Translations under genes and position numbers: made by a program
From: Siphonodentalium dalli
Lineage: Eukaryota > Mollusca > Scaphopoda > Gadilida > Siphonodentaliidae
Assembly (NCBI GenBank): GCA_032622095.1
Contig: CP136066.1
Location: 202,886,978 to 202,950,977 of the forward strand
Length of the DNA stretch: 64,000 nucleotides
Direction of reading: 5' to 3'
Notes under the pieces: generated by a model
Seen by the model: only the letters and a program-made list of their open reading frames with translations
What the model was told of the DNA's origin: nothing
Database searches by the model: none
Shown: piece after piece, positions 48,701 through 52,450 of the stretch
How positions within the stretch are numbered: position 1 is the stretch's first letter
Layout: the number at the start of each line of letters is the position of its first letter

Positions 48701-49235
48701 ATTCTGCTTAGGCCTCATCTTCTCTGGAATGTTTCTTTATTACCAAATTTCTATAGAAACTTCTTCACATAGATTCTAATTATATTTAGTTTACTTTCTC
48801 TACATCCCCAAATTGGCAGACGACACATTTTATAATCGAGGTTCCCAATGGGTGTACATCACAATATGCACCATTTGCGAAATTCAATCTGAGTCTAGAT
48901 CTCCCATAGCAGACGAGGCCATTTGGAATGAGGTCCCCAGAGGGTGAATTTAGTTATGCTAGCCCACTGTGGGAGAGTGTCACTAAATTCACCCTCTGGG
49001 GACCTCATTCTGCAAATGACAGGCACACTAAATTCAGGCTTGGTGCCCTGTATATATATTACAAGTGTAATGACTGCAGACAATACATGTTCCGTTGTAT
49101 GAATTTCTCGTTCCAGATCATTGCAAAGGAGATAAAAATGCCGGTTATTGCAAGAATTTGATGCAGATTAACCCAGGGGCATGCAGCAGAGCGACCATCC
49201 GTAGATACTGCTGCAATACGTGTATAAATTCATGA
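10876..49235 (+). CDS. secreted ADAMTS-like M12B metalloprotease with PLAC domain, 13 exons, complete
   Basis: Joining 13 exons gives 621 codons with all phases matching and canonical GT-AG borders. Coordinates: 10876-10963, 21566-21909, 31881-32067, 33598-33773, 36492-36569, 37834-37991, 38991-39028, 39633-39747, 40883-41038, 44794-44932, 46377-46511, 47280-47412, 49117-49235. Domains: signal peptide ~1-22; acidic propeptide ~30-206 with a furin-type RPKR at 179-182 and a second basic cluster (HKRR) at 211-214; reprolysin catalytic domain ~224-450 with HELGHSLGAGHD at 390-401 (zinc ligands H390, H394, H400; catalytic E391) and a Met-turn FIMAP at 415-419; ADAMTS-type cysteine-rich region ~451-560; basic linker; PLAC-like six-cysteine module 585-618. 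No thrombospondin type 1 repeat or transmembrane segment is present. The expected role is extracellular matrix proteolysis after furin activation. The family is firm; the orthologue and substrate are unknown. Confidence 0.95.
11186..11573. mobile_element. family J element, degenerate copy
   Basis: The right end CACTTTTTTCGTGAGAGTGA, CCCCTTCAGC matches the ends of the copies at 32077-32354 and 44469-44764; the left end is eroded. Near the right end (11398-11540) it contains five ~30-bp tandem copies of AAAACCTGTGTACCCTTCA. It is followed by GTTAATATA, which resembles the duplicated target of the other copies. It lies in intron 1. Confidence 0.75.
11575..12390. other. intron 1, no recognised feature
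   Basis: An inverted pair of segments (11615-11670 and 12190-12250, sharing GCCA(T/A)(C/T)GCTACTGTGGTA-like and GTGTGTCCGCAGCCAA-like sequence) suggests a TIR element of about 640 bp. There is no coding sequence. Confidence 0.4.
12397..12575. repeat. degenerate GCGCAATTGA repeat cluster
   Basis: Irregular recurrences of TTGCGCTT/AAGCGCAA-like and CAATTGA motifs, many in inverted pairs such as TTGCACTTAAGTGCAA at 12431. It is low-complexity intronic DNA. Confidence 0.6.
12576..13250. other. intron 1, no recognised feature
   Basis: Short imperfect inverted pieces (GGTTGACATAACC at 12771) occur, but there is no gene or clear element. Confidence 0.3.
13256..13350. repeat. 39-bp tandem repeat, ~2.5 copies
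   Basis: ACTGAATACAGCCGATATAT followed by CCATAATTAATTATTATTA occurs twice, plus a partial third copy. Confidence 0.9.
13798..14179 (+). mobile_element. family B: piggyBac-like MITE with twin hairpins
   Basis: The element is flanked by TTAA at 13794-13797 and 14180-14183. Its ends are CCCTTTACCCAACA and the exact complement. It holds two hairpins of about 67 bp built on AATGCATTCTCTTATATATG, separated by an AT-rich spacer. The copy at 63630 is nearly identical, and 60931-61293 is the same family reversed. TTAA duplication plus CCC-starting ends are the piggyBac hallmark; no transposase is present. Confidence 0.9.
14500..14745. mobile_element. family A MITE, truncated copy
   Basis: The left hairpin (AGGGTGAATTTAGTGACGCT, then its complement) and part of the inner spacer are present. 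The right end is missing. Confidence 0.75.
14756..16373. mobile_element. large foldback of GATATTCG modules
   Basis: The left half and the right half are inverted relatives over about 700 bp each. Shared segments include TCCGAAATTCCGCGCTTTTC and ACTGACCGATTGAGCTGAAA, and these recur two to three times within each half. The ends (TGTGAGAAGTTAATTCGATA and the complement of GTCGAACTGACTTCACAT) form a TIR. Apparent open frames (14748-14978, 15674-16097) are readings of the arms. A (TCAGGGTCATGG)n run lies at 15027-15074. Confidence 0.75.
16447..16600. mobile_element. family A MITE, right-end fragment
   Basis: It contains the right hairpin and the CATTCTGCAAATGACAGACA end. Confidence 0.7.
16601..16952. 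other. intron 1, no recognised feature
   Basis: Nothing supportable was seen. Confidence 0.3.
16954..17438 (+). mobile_element. family D hairpin-ended element, copy 1
   Basis: Starts TATATTTACACACTAAGTG and ends with a ~120-bp hairpin (GATTAACTGTCATGTGGACT and its complement) closing on CCTTATATA. Copies 2 and 3 are at 26959-27476 and 27473-27985. The interior shares ATTCTGATTGGTCGGCGCCC and is not coding. The superfamily is unknown. Confidence 0.8.
17440..18190. other. intron 1, simple sequence and a small hairpin
   Basis: A run of about 13 C lies at 17805-17816. An imperfect hairpin at 18051-18102 pairs GTGCACTAAAGTCGATTCGA with GACTCGAATTTAGTG. No gene was seen. Confidence 0.4.
18196..18412. 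repeat. dispersed repeat N, copy 1
   Basis: Matches 48082-48294 in the same orientation; both contain TGTTTATCTCACAGTCAACA and a segment starting AAGCTCTT(A/G)(C/T)GTCACTG. Its type is unknown. Confidence 0.7.
18722..19353 (+). mobile_element. PIF/Harbinger-like relic with MADF-coding segment
   Basis: The ends GTGTCGGCGCAC and its complement are flanked by TAA on both sides (18719-18721, 19354-19356), the 3-bp duplication typical of PIF/Harbinger. A further hairpin (TCCTCGATAAATCGAGGA) lies just inside the left end. The + strand at about 18956-19050 reads RLVDLWAENECLYNNRNKRA, the start of a MADF/Myb-like DNA-binding domain such as accompanies Harbinger transposases. No transposase remains, so this is an internally deleted copy. 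Confidence 0.7.
19357..19960. other. intron 1, no recognised feature
   Basis: AT-rich; no gene or repeat family was recognised. Confidence 0.3.
19990..20482 (+). repeat. dispersed repeat O, longer copy
   Basis: The left part (TGTTATGACCGCGTTAATTG) matches 29345-29400. The right part (GGAATTCTGAGGTGGTGCAT, ending GACTATGGTTTTCTTA) matches 21432-21560, 29525-29655 and, reversed, 47468-47525 and 52188-52265. An inner (TA)n run lies at 20414-20434. Confidence 0.75.
20484..21064. other. intron 1, no recognised feature
   Basis: Nothing supportable was seen. Confidence 0.3.
21065..21300. repeat. dispersed repeat P
   Basis: GAGATTCTAGATAGCTATGG followed by TTCGCTG(T/G)GCGTTTTATTTATAG is shared with 28375-28430. 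The part with AATTTCAATTTCGTTTATTG is shared, reversed, with 52330-52370. Confidence 0.65.
21432..21562 (+). repeat. dispersed repeat O abutting exon 2
   Basis: The copy ends in GACTATGGTTTTCTTGTTTT, and exon 2 begins at 21566. It is almost identical to the reverse complement of 52188-52265. The polypyrimidine tract used by exon 2 therefore belongs to the repeat. Confidence 0.75.
21566..21909 (+). CDS. protease exon 2: propeptide
   Basis: Follows TTTTTAG; phase 1 in, phase 0 out before GTGCGT. It encodes residues 30-144: hydrophilic, rich in D, E and S, with no cysteine, as expected for a soluble propeptide. An alternative donor (GTATAT, 4 bp later) would break the frame into exon 3. Confidence 0.9.
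21926..22343. mobile_element. TIR element directly after exon 2
   Basis: The arms of about 110 bp contain AAGCTTGGCGGTTTTTGAGG and TTTTAAACGCTGTTTTCGTG, each repeated in complement at 22225-22343. Flanks CGTATATATT and CGTATATTG suggest an 8-bp duplication starting 3 bp inside the intron 2 donor. Confidence 0.8.
22433..22878 (+). mobile_element. family G: TTAA-duplicating MITE, copy 1
   Basis: Flanked by TTAA at 22429-22432 and 22879-22882. The ends AGGCCCACTTAATTTTCGAA and the complement of AGACCCACTTAATTTTCGAG are TIRs. Other copies are at 36747-37188 and 49904-50325. It is non-coding and piggyBac-like by its TTAA site. Confidence 0.88.
22883..23466 (+). mobile_element. family H: TTAA-duplicating MITE, copy 1
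   Basis: The ends AGGGGTACTGTACGCCA are exact complements of each other. The left TTAA (22879-22882) is the right TTAA of the preceding family G copy; the right TTAA is at 23467-23470. A reversed copy is at 32782-33285 and a shorter relative at 53149-53488. Confidence 0.88.
23471..23945. other. intron 2, no recognised feature
   Basis: Nothing supportable was seen. Confidence 0.3.
23960..24695. repeat. 29-bp minisatellite, ~25 copies
   Basis: Tandem units of GTCTTTCATGGACATATAAT with GCTCGTAGA; variants GTGG/AGGG for ATGG and CTGG for CTCG are interspersed. It lies in protease intron 2. Open frames across it are translations of the repeat. Confidence 0.97.
24696..26060. other. intron 2, no recognised feature
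   Basis: Two open frames (24653-24886, 25165-25416) have no recognisable motif and no flanking splice or promoter support. Confidence 0.3.
26064..26090. repeat. (GATA)n microsatellite
   Basis: Six uninterrupted GATA units. Confidence 0.95.
26091..26955. other. intron 2, no recognised feature
   Basis: A GGTTG-rich stretch lies at 26470-26495. No gene was seen. Confidence 0.3.
26959..27985 (+). mobile_element. family D, tandem dimer (copies 2 and 3)
   Basis: Two head-to-tail copies (26959-27476 and 27473-27985), each ending in the long hairpin with centre AAACCCTTCGGGTTT. Copy 3 has a 25-bp inner duplication (CTCATAACAACATCGATACG repeated at 27571-27617). Confidence 0.82.
28375..28640. repeat. 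dispersed repeat P, copy 2, with (TCA)n
   Basis: Shares GAGATTCTAGATAGCTATGG with 21088. A (TCA)n microsatellite lies at 28571-28603. Confidence 0.6.
28755..29200 (-). pseudogene. LINE reverse transcriptase C-terminal relic
   Basis: The minus strand, read with two stops and at least one frame change, gives SIVRPIIEYCNSAW, then SLKYGIFRGDLIEVYKLLNG, then KYFFTQRVVNSWNSLPDF. This is the C-terminal tail typical of CR1/jockey-type non-LTR retrotransposon ORF2 (LVRPxLEY, RRGDLIxVYK, FFxxRVVxxWNxLP), known from the family. The reverse transcriptase core and 3' tail are missing. It lies in protease intron 2, antisense to the gene. Confidence 0.85.
29330..29655 (+). repeat. dispersed repeat O, copy with its own TTTAG end
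   Basis: Matches 20060-20482, ending GATTATGGTTTTCTTGTTTAG, which like the copy at exon 2 carries an acceptor-like end. Confidence 0.7.
29774..29975. repeat. ~113-bp tandem duplication
   Basis: CGGCCGCTT(C/A)AGCGTGCATC followed by AAATCTGAATGT and ATCATCGGCGCAGAACG occurs twice (about 29773 and 29886). The GC content is higher than in the surroundings. Confidence 0.8.
30135..30290. mobile_element. palindromic foldback MITE
   Basis: TTCGAGCATGAAAACAGTTT and its complement surround the centre CGCCGGCAAGCCGGC. The outer arms (GAGATAAACGTACCCTGTT) also pair. Confidence 0.85.
30426..31325 (+). mobile_element. family I element, copy 1
   Basis: Homologous over about 900 bp to 43192-44395. It begins GCTCTCCCGCGGCGAA followed by a GC-rich inverted piece (CCGCGGCGAAGCCGCGG) and is otherwise AT-rich. 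I recognise no protein. It lies in intron 2 and is of unknown class. Confidence 0.8.
31588..31645. repeat. (TTG)n-rich microsatellite
   Basis: TTG repeats with CTG/TTC interruptions. Confidence 0.9.
31881..32067 (+). CDS. protease exon 3: acidic propeptide with furin site
   Basis: The acceptor is TTATTTTCAAAAG. It encodes residues 145-206: a D/E-rich tract (EEFIDEDDPDD, EEDDPDDDY), then ERPKRD, a consensus furin site. The donor is GTTAGT, which leaves phase 1. The donor lies in the target duplication of the transposon at 32077. Confidence 0.92.
32077..32354 (+). mobile_element. family J MITE (9-bp target duplication) at exon 3 donor
   Basis: The ends GCTGAAGGGGTTATACTCTC and the complement of GACGACTTCAGC are flanked by identical GTTAGTGCC at 32068-32076 and 32355-32363. 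The duplication size suggests a Mutator-like element. The left target copy is the functional 5' splice site of exon 3. Confidence 0.85.
32782..33285 (-). mobile_element. family H MITE, reversed copy
   Basis: TTAA at 32778-32781 precedes AGGGATGCTCTACTC. The body is the reverse complement of 22910-23450; the far end is eroded. It lies in intron 3. Confidence 0.8.
33598..33773 (+). CDS. protease exon 4: second basic site and start of catalytic domain
   Basis: The acceptor is TTTGCCTGTAG and the donor GTAAGA. It encodes residues 207-265, with VHKRRVG and then the first catalytic strand AIEVLVFIDFSIY, the typical entry of M12B proteases. Phase 1 in, phase 0 out. Confidence 0.95.
33865..34145 (+). 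repeat. dispersed repeat Q, copy 1
   Basis: The reverse complement of 38262-38555; both contain GTGCTAATGGGTTTGT and ACGTCACCC(A/G)TCCTAGAAT. It lies in intron 4, about 90 bp after exon 4. Confidence 0.75.
34279..34384. mobile_element. near-perfect palindromic MITE
   Basis: GTCCAAGTCTTCTCGTACTA at one end and its complement at the other, with an inner arm GGCTAAGATATTGGGATGGA. It is related to the right flank and inner TIR of the 3085-4388 element. Confidence 0.9.
34565..34690. repeat. CAT/CAC trinucleotide-rich tract
   Basis: Interrupted ATC/CAC/CATC repeats; the apparent acidic D/E-rich minus-strand frame and the His-rich plus-strand frame are products of the repeat. Confidence 0.85.
34691..36190. 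other. intron 4, no recognised feature
   Basis: Repeated GGTGGCCAT pieces (35975-36000) and an inverted CCATGGTGATGCCCATGG lie at 35759. No gene or bounded element was seen. Confidence 0.3.
36236..36345. repeat. ~31-bp GTCTTTTTGCA tandem repeat
   Basis: Three copies of CTG(G/T)GTGTCTTTTTGCAC plus a spacer ending GAGATC. The same repeat, reversed, is at 41075-41235 and 42615-42725. Confidence 0.85.
36492..36569 (+). CDS. protease exon 5: catalytic domain
   Basis: The acceptor is CTCTCTTACAG and the donor GTTAGT. The 26 codons start ANQIYNNIINPSL, the helix and strand region typical of reprolysins. Phase 0 at both ends. Confidence 0.93.
36747..37188 (+). mobile_element. family G MITE, copy 2, interrupted by a SINE
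   Basis: TTAA at 36743-36746 precedes AGGGCCACTTAATTTTC; the right TIR (AAAATTAAATGGGCCT) is the target of the SINE at 37190. Confidence 0.82.
37190..37476 (+). mobile_element. SINE with U2 snRNA-like head
   Basis: Flanked by an exact 16-bp duplication AATTAAATGGGCCTTT (37174-37189 and 37477-37492). The 5' end, ATCGCTTCTCTGCCTTTTGT followed by CTAAGATCAAAG, matches the conserved 5' end of U2 snRNA with few differences (from memory of U2: ATCGCTTCTCGGCCTTTTGG, CTAAGATCAA). After that the sequence departs from U2 and is GC-rich, ending in an A-rich tail (AAACAAAACCAAAAACAAAC). These are SINE traits. It sits inside the right end of a family G MITE in intron 5. SINEs with snRNA-derived heads have been described in some animals. 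Confidence 0.75.
37834..37991 (+). CDS. protease exon 6: catalytic domain
   Basis: The acceptor is CTATTTTCAG and the donor GTACCG (weak). It encodes residues 292-343 plus 2 nt, ending KLPKHDHAMSFT, the 'HDHA' strand before the active-site helix in M12B proteases. Phase 2 out, matching exon 7. A 3' fragment of this exon is duplicated at 38559. Confidence 0.93.
38002..38214. mobile_element. family C: 213-bp palindromic Tc1/mariner-like MITE, intron 6
   Basis: TA at 38000-38001 and 38215-38216 flank CAGTAATGCCCTAA and its complement. The whole element is one long palindrome with a ~10-bp centre (arms include CAGGATTTAGTCGGAAATAT). Other copies are 46527-46739, 53602-53814 and a half copy at 59303. 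It starts 10 bp downstream of the exon 6 donor. Confidence 0.92.
38262..38555 (-). repeat. dispersed repeat Q, copy 2 (reversed)
   Basis: The reverse complement of 33865-34145. It ends immediately before the duplicated exon 6 fragment. Confidence 0.75.
38559..38619 (+). pseudogene. duplicated 3' fragment of exon 6
   Basis: Matches the last 61 bases of exon 6 at 52 positions, with no gap. It translates WLRKMNKKLSRQDHTMSFT without a stop and is followed by GTACCA, as exon 6 is by GTACCG. The 5' two-thirds of the exon and any acceptor are missing; repeat Q lies directly upstream. It is a pseudo-exon from a local duplication, perhaps cut by repeat insertion. Confidence 0.85.
38939..38969. repeat. 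(TA)n just upstream of exon 7
   Basis: About 15 TA units, ending 21 bp before exon 7. Confidence 0.95.
38991..39028 (+). CDS. protease exon 7: 38-nt microexon-like
   Basis: The acceptor is TTTTTCTGTTGTAG and the donor GTAAGT. It encodes YRLVNSRDSDIE. Phases 2 and 1 fit both neighbours, so skipping would shift the frame. Confidence 0.92.
39633..39747 (+). CDS. protease exon 8: active-site helix
   Basis: The acceptor is CCTTAATTCGCAG and the donor GTGAGT. It encodes GIAEKTAICK through VIAHELGH; the zinc motif is split here, with AG of the next serine codon at the end. Phase 2 out. Confidence 0.97.
39765..39796. repeat. (TA)n microsatellite
   Basis: About 15 TA units, 18 bp into intron 8. Confidence 0.95.
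39822..40355. repeat. dispersed repeat L, copy 1
   Basis: Similar in order to 59812-60125 (GAAATATTTGA, AAAAAAGTTATC, GAGAAATCGGG, AAACACACAG(C/A)GTTGGCC, CCAGTAATGTCACAT). Parts resemble 47805-48060. Its class is unknown. Confidence 0.65.
40374..40817 (+). mobile_element. family F MITE, copy 2
   Basis: The right end ATCGGATTGAGTACCTTT and interior GCGGATGAAGATGGAT match 9339-9788. It includes a (TTG)n run at 40752-40772. Intron 8. Confidence 0.78.
40883..41038 (+). CDS. protease exon 9: third zinc ligand and Met-turn
   Basis: The acceptor is CAACAATATTCAG and the donor GTAAGT. It encodes LGAGHDGRNPN, then FIMAP, then SRCSVRQMRDVV, closing the catalytic domain. Phase 2 at both ends. Confidence 0.97.
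41070..41240. repeat. ~31-bp GTGCAAAAAGACACCC tandem repeat
   Basis: Five to six diverged units (GTGCAAAAAGACACCCAGG, then TCTCA(C/T)AAAT). A second block lies at 42615-42725, and a reversed block in intron 4. Confidence 0.88.
41928..42530 (-). pseudogene. LINE ORF2 C-terminal relic
   Basis: The minus strand gives ALREAITDNVNMVGCNQHCW, LKKLEF, a stop, LTLKKKFTYKWKLDLEK, then (frame change) LSGFRISAHRLQIEIGRYSS, VCTSCSLG and DEAHFLLQCPKHDMVR. The last part is the zinc-knuckle-like tail (CxxC...HFLxxC) of non-LTR retrotransposon reverse transcriptases. At least two frameshifts and one stop show decay. It lies in intron 9 between two blocks of the 31-bp repeat. Confidence 0.85.
42615..42725. 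repeat. GTGCAAAAAGACAC repeat, second block
   Basis: The same unit as 41070-41240. The leader TGGTCATT...GCCACATGGTATCGTGCAAA echoes 41048-41080. Confidence 0.8.
42771..43185. repeat. irregular TGATATCACAAAAT array
   Basis: About 16 TGATATCA-centred units at 20-35 bp spacing, separated by AATTA/AATCGA spacers, in both orientations because the core is palindromic. The array resumes at 44396-44435 after family I. Confidence 0.85.
43192..44395 (+). mobile_element. family I element, copy 2, inside the GATATC array
   Basis: Homologous to 30426-31325 but with an extra ~285-bp insert (43636-43925) containing a G-run and, on the minus strand, an open frame reading IDTEQIYLSIGTAQCTFSEI that I do not recognise. 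The surrounding TGATATC array is split by the element. Confidence 0.8.
44469..44764 (+). mobile_element. family J MITE (9-bp target duplication) at exon 10 branch point
   Basis: Near-perfect ~47-bp TIRs beginning GCTGAAGGGGTCACTCTCAC. They are flanked by identical CATACTAAC at 44460-44468 and 44765-44773. The right target copy contains TACTAAC about 20 bp upstream of the exon 10 acceptor. Confidence 0.92.
44794..44932 (+). CDS. protease exon 10: start of cysteine-rich region
   Basis: The acceptor is CAATTATTTTCAG and the donor GTAAGA. It encodes residues 447-493, from SPQGKCLLDKPV to the disintegrin-like C...C pair (KQCELSFGEGAAVCP). Phase 2 in, phase 0 out. Confidence 0.95.
44974..45880. 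other. intron 10, no recognised feature
   Basis: No bounded element or coding sequence is supportable. Confidence 0.3.
45882..46275. repeat. degenerate repeat of GAGAGTAAA / TACACCATG motifs
   Basis: Irregular copies of TTTACCAGAGTA(G/A)A, CATG(T/G)(A/T)(A/C)ACCATG and TACAAGGGTATGTCCTTTTTAC at 25-60 bp spacing. Confidence 0.7.
46377..46511 (+). CDS. protease exon 11: ADAMTS cysteine-rich region
   Basis: The acceptor is CTCCTTTTTTAG and the donor GTAATC. It encodes CQVMWCMNP and LPGTKCGAQGK, matching the ADAMTS-type pattern (C..xWC, then GTxCGxxxxC). Phase 0 at both ends. Confidence 0.95.
46527..46739. mobile_element. family C palindromic MITE, intron 11
   Basis: 213 bp flanked by TA (46525-46526, 46740-46741). 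It starts 15 bp after the exon 11 donor and has the same arms as 38002-38214. Confidence 0.9.
46742..47275. other. intron 11, no recognised feature
   Basis: Nothing supportable was seen. Confidence 0.3.
47280..47412 (+). CDS. protease exon 12: end of cysteine-rich region and basic linker
   Basis: The acceptor is TTGATGTCAG and the donor GTAAGT. It encodes ICYLGECVDDPESW, then a Lys/Arg/Tyr-rich linker (KYTKTKSRYPGKYPKSKGP). Phase 1 out. Confidence 0.95.
47468..47525 (-). repeat. dispersed repeat O, reversed end fragment
   Basis: ACAAGAAAACCATAGTCAGA and ATGGTAACGCCCTTAAGATC, the complement of the end at exon 2. Confidence 0.7.
48082..48294. repeat. dispersed repeat N, copy 2
   Basis: Homologous to 18196-18412. 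Confidence 0.7.
48590..49042. mobile_element. family A MITE, long copy in intron 12
   Basis: The left hairpin (48597-48712) and right hairpin (48926-49020) flank a ~210-bp spacer. The right end CAGGCTTG lies 75 bp before exon 13. Confidence 0.8.
49117..49235 (+). CDS. protease exon 13: PLAC-like module and stop
   Basis: The acceptor is CGTTCCAG. Cysteines at 585, 594, 605, 614, 615 and 618 are spaced C-x8-C-x10-C-x8-CC-x2-C, ending RRYCCNTC and then INS-stop. This fits PLAC (six cysteines, YxxxCCxxC) better than ShK. Stop TGA is at 49233-49235. Confidence 0.93.
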
Positions 49236-49357
49236 TGATGATTGGAGCGCATGCGGCATGCGTGTACATATATTGACCACTCTTTGTTCATGATATCAAG
49301 TCAGTCGTGATGCAAGTTCGTGGACTGATCTGGACTAAACTGCTGACGTGCATGTAA

Positions 49358-49363
49358 AATAAA
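49358..49363 (+). terminator. candidate polyadenylation signal
   Basis: AATAAA 123 bp after the protease stop codon; the first clear hexamer downstream. Confidence 0.55.
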
Positions 49364-49900
49364 CCTTGCGATAATTGGCATGTGACAGTGACATTGTAGG
49401 GGAGTATTCAACTTTGGGTTTTAATGTTTATTCGTCCAGTGGCCGACTTCACAACTGACGCACCTTTCGCAGCCCACCACGTATAGGCTCAACTTAAATT
49501 TAGTTTTACTGCGCGGGAGAATATAATTGTGTTAGCAAAGCAACACAAGATATGTTTCATTGCCAAATATTAAGACACATGAACTTTGCATTGTGACATA
49601 TTGCCTTTCAAAAAGTGGTGTCTTCATATTTGATAAATTCACAATGTCATAGCAATGGCAGTTGTTACGTTGTATATAATAAGTTATAATTTTAGTTTAA
49701 CTGGGTTTAGATTTAATCAGGGTGTTGTTGAACGAGAGAGCGGGCACATAAGTTCAACAGAGTTCTATGAACATTGAATTTGTATATAGGGATCGATCTT
49801 ATGGATTTTGATGCAGAAATTATTGATTTCGATACATAAATTTTATTCACCATGTATATCTATAGTGACGATGTTCTGAAATAGGGATGTTCTTTTACAT
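49364..49900. other. intergenic, no recognised feature
   Basis: AT-rich DNA downstream of the protease gene. Confidence 0.3.
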
Positions 49901-49903
49901 TAA

Positions 49904-50325
49904 GGCCCACTTAATTTTCGAATCACCAGATCACATTATATACAACATATTCCATATCGTATACCATTTAAAAGAGGAAGCTCCAAAATAGTGTATTATC
50001 AACTTATCCATTGACTAAACTGTGAACATGTTTTTTCTTCTTCAAGGTACTGACGTGTGTTATGTGCTTAATTTCGATTTCCATGGTCTGTACTGCCAGT
50101 TTATTATTCTCAATGGAAATTTATGGTGTATTCAGGGGTAAATAACGGGGGGAAGTTTTGGGGTGGATCTGATAATCTCCATCACCAGGTGGACAGACCT
50201 AACACACAGCTGTTCCGTTTGTGGTGGAACGTATATATTTTTGGTTCCTCTTCCAAAGTGTATATAATATGGAATTCAATATGTTGTGTATAATGTGATC
50301 TGGGCATTCGAAAATTAAGTGGGCC
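49904..50325 (+). mobile_element. family G MITE, copy 3
   Basis: TTAA then GGCCCACTTAATTTTCGAAT at the left; CATTCGAAAATTAAGTGGGC at the right. Confidence 0.8.
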
Positions 50326-50572
50326 AAAATTTAACCCGTCTGCTTTGGACTGGTCCAGGCAGCAGTACCGGACCGGAATGAGTTGGACCAGAACAAACTG
50401 GACCAGACCACCATTGTCCCAATCATTAATTGCAACTTAATACAAGCCGTATATAATTTGTATCAGAGAGTATGGCCAGGAAACTGTTCTATCATACCGT
50501 AGGACAGTATCCTCAAGTTTTAAAATCGAATGACCCTTGTGTTTGTTTCAAGCGAAAGACTACAGACAACTT

Positions 50573-50970
50573 AAAGGTACTCAATCCGATCAGACGGTTG
50601 CCATATCGTCAAGATACAACAACAACAACATTTCTTCAAAATACGCTTTAGTTATCAGATTCGATTAATTGCAACAAAACAATTCTAACAACTGTCAAAT
50701 ATGTTATAAAATTTCCCAAATCGTGTTATTTATCAACATATTGTTCAACGAAATTATCACTTGAGTATTCACGAAAATGGCTGTATAACCACTTGTTTTT
50801 AGAGTTATCCATCTTCATCTGCAATTTTGACCGAGACCATCCTTTTGACGGCGTGTTTCTGGGCCACAAACAATTGAAATAACAAACTTCAAAAATCAAT
50901 ATCTGATCACTCTTTGATGGGGGTGCCTCGACTAGGATCAGATATATTTTACGCCCAAAGTCAAAGAAAT
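50573..50970 (-). mobile_element. family F MITE, copy 3 (reversed)
   Basis: Begins GGTACTCAATCCGATCAGAC. The body complements 9400-9780; the far end is eroded. Confidence 0.78.
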
Positions 50971-51309
50971 CCTCTTGATTTTCCTTTTTTCGAGGTTCAA
51001 ATTAGTACTTTAGTTGCTGGATAATTCACTTACTGAATGTTTGGATTTGAATTTATGCTGGTTTTTCAACTTATAACATTCCCTCTAATAAACAAATGGG
51101 AATACTACTATGTTTTCTAAATGTTTATTATCAAAATATCGCTTTAAATAAATAATATTCAAGTTCTTCTTTGTAACTGAATATGAGAATCCAATCAGTA
51201 ATAAATGGGTTAATATTATAATCAATCTAGGAACCAGTCTACTATGAATGGGTTAATTTGTCAATCAAATCTGGGAACCAGCTTACTATGGCAAGACTCC
51301 CATTAACAA

Positions 51310-51965
51310 GCCTTGAATTAATGTGTCTGACATTTGCAGAATGCAGATCCCAGAGGGTTAATTTAGTGGACTAGCATCACCAAATTCAACCTCTGTGGAT
51401 CTCTCTCATTCTTAAGCCTCATATTCTGGAAAGTATATATCGTCTAAAATTAACACTGTTTTTAGTTATTTTTTTCCATTTTGTTCAGTTACATACATCC
51501 CTAAAATGCAGAAGATAAAATACATTTGCAGAATGAGGTCCCCCAGAAGGTGAATTTAGTGACACTGTCCTGCACGGCGGGCAAGCATCAGCAAATTCAC
51601 GCTCTGGGAATCTCATTCTGTGGAAGCATCAACCAGCTACCGGAGAACTAGTATTAGTTTGAATCCCCCAGTTGAAGTTGGGAATGTTCACACAAAAGTC
51701 ACCTTGATTATGCATTTTATGTTCTGGCAAGTTCTGCAAATTATGGGATATAGAAGGGAAAAAGTAACTAAAAACAAAGTTAATTTGAGACTATAGATAC
51801 TTCCCATAAGATGAGGCCTAAGCAGAAACTTTGACATAATGAAGGTTAGGAGTAACCTATAGAATGAGGTCCCCAGAGGGTAAATTTGGTGCGGGCTAGC
51901 ATTACTAAATTCACCAGCTGGGACCTCATTCTGCAAACGGCAGACTCACTATATACAGGCTTGAT
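51310..51965. mobile_element. family A MITE, long or composite copy
   Basis: Three hairpin blocks (51345-51415, 51530-51620, 51860-51940) share AATGAGGTCCC and AATTTAGTG motifs with the family. The ends are CAAGCCTTG and CAGGCTTG. Either a rearranged copy or two nested ones. Confidence 0.7.
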
Positions 51966-52187
51966 AAAATTGAAGGAACACTCCTGCATATATTCATAAT
52001 AAAAACATGACTAAAACGGAATATAAATGCAACATCCCAAGGATGATCTAGTAATATATTTATTCGATCCGATTCATTCCATGTCCTTCATCCTCTTAAA
52101 TAACTCGCCCTTTAGTGAATAAGTCCTGTGTTTAAAGATGGTCTATTTCTCCCTAAACACGTTTTATACATAGTTTCCAGGGTATAA

Positions 52188-52450
52188 AACAAGAAAACCA
52201 TAGTCAGAAATGGTAACGCGCTCAAGATCATCTATTATATACCCACGATTGTAATTATAGAATCTTTTTCATTTCCGTTATTTGTAATTGGCATAGCTTA
52301 TCACAAACCAAAAATCAACATTATTGACATAATGTAAATGCCAATAAACGAAATTGAAATTCTCAACTACACCTTTTACCGGGCTCGGCCTCGGGGTCGC
52401 ACTATAGCTCGGCCTCGGGCTCGCACTACAACTTTTAATATGTCCCAACA
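52188..52450 (-). repeat. dispersed repeats O and P, reversed
   Basis: 52188-52265 complements 21480-21560. 52310-52440 resembles the complement of repeat P and carries CTCGGCCTCGGG(C/G)TCGCACTA twice. Confidence 0.7.

Noticed and set aside
49117-49235. ShK toxin-like domain
   Set aside because: Six cysteines could suggest ShK, but the spacing and the terminal RYCCNTC fit PLAC at the end of ADAMTS-like proteins.
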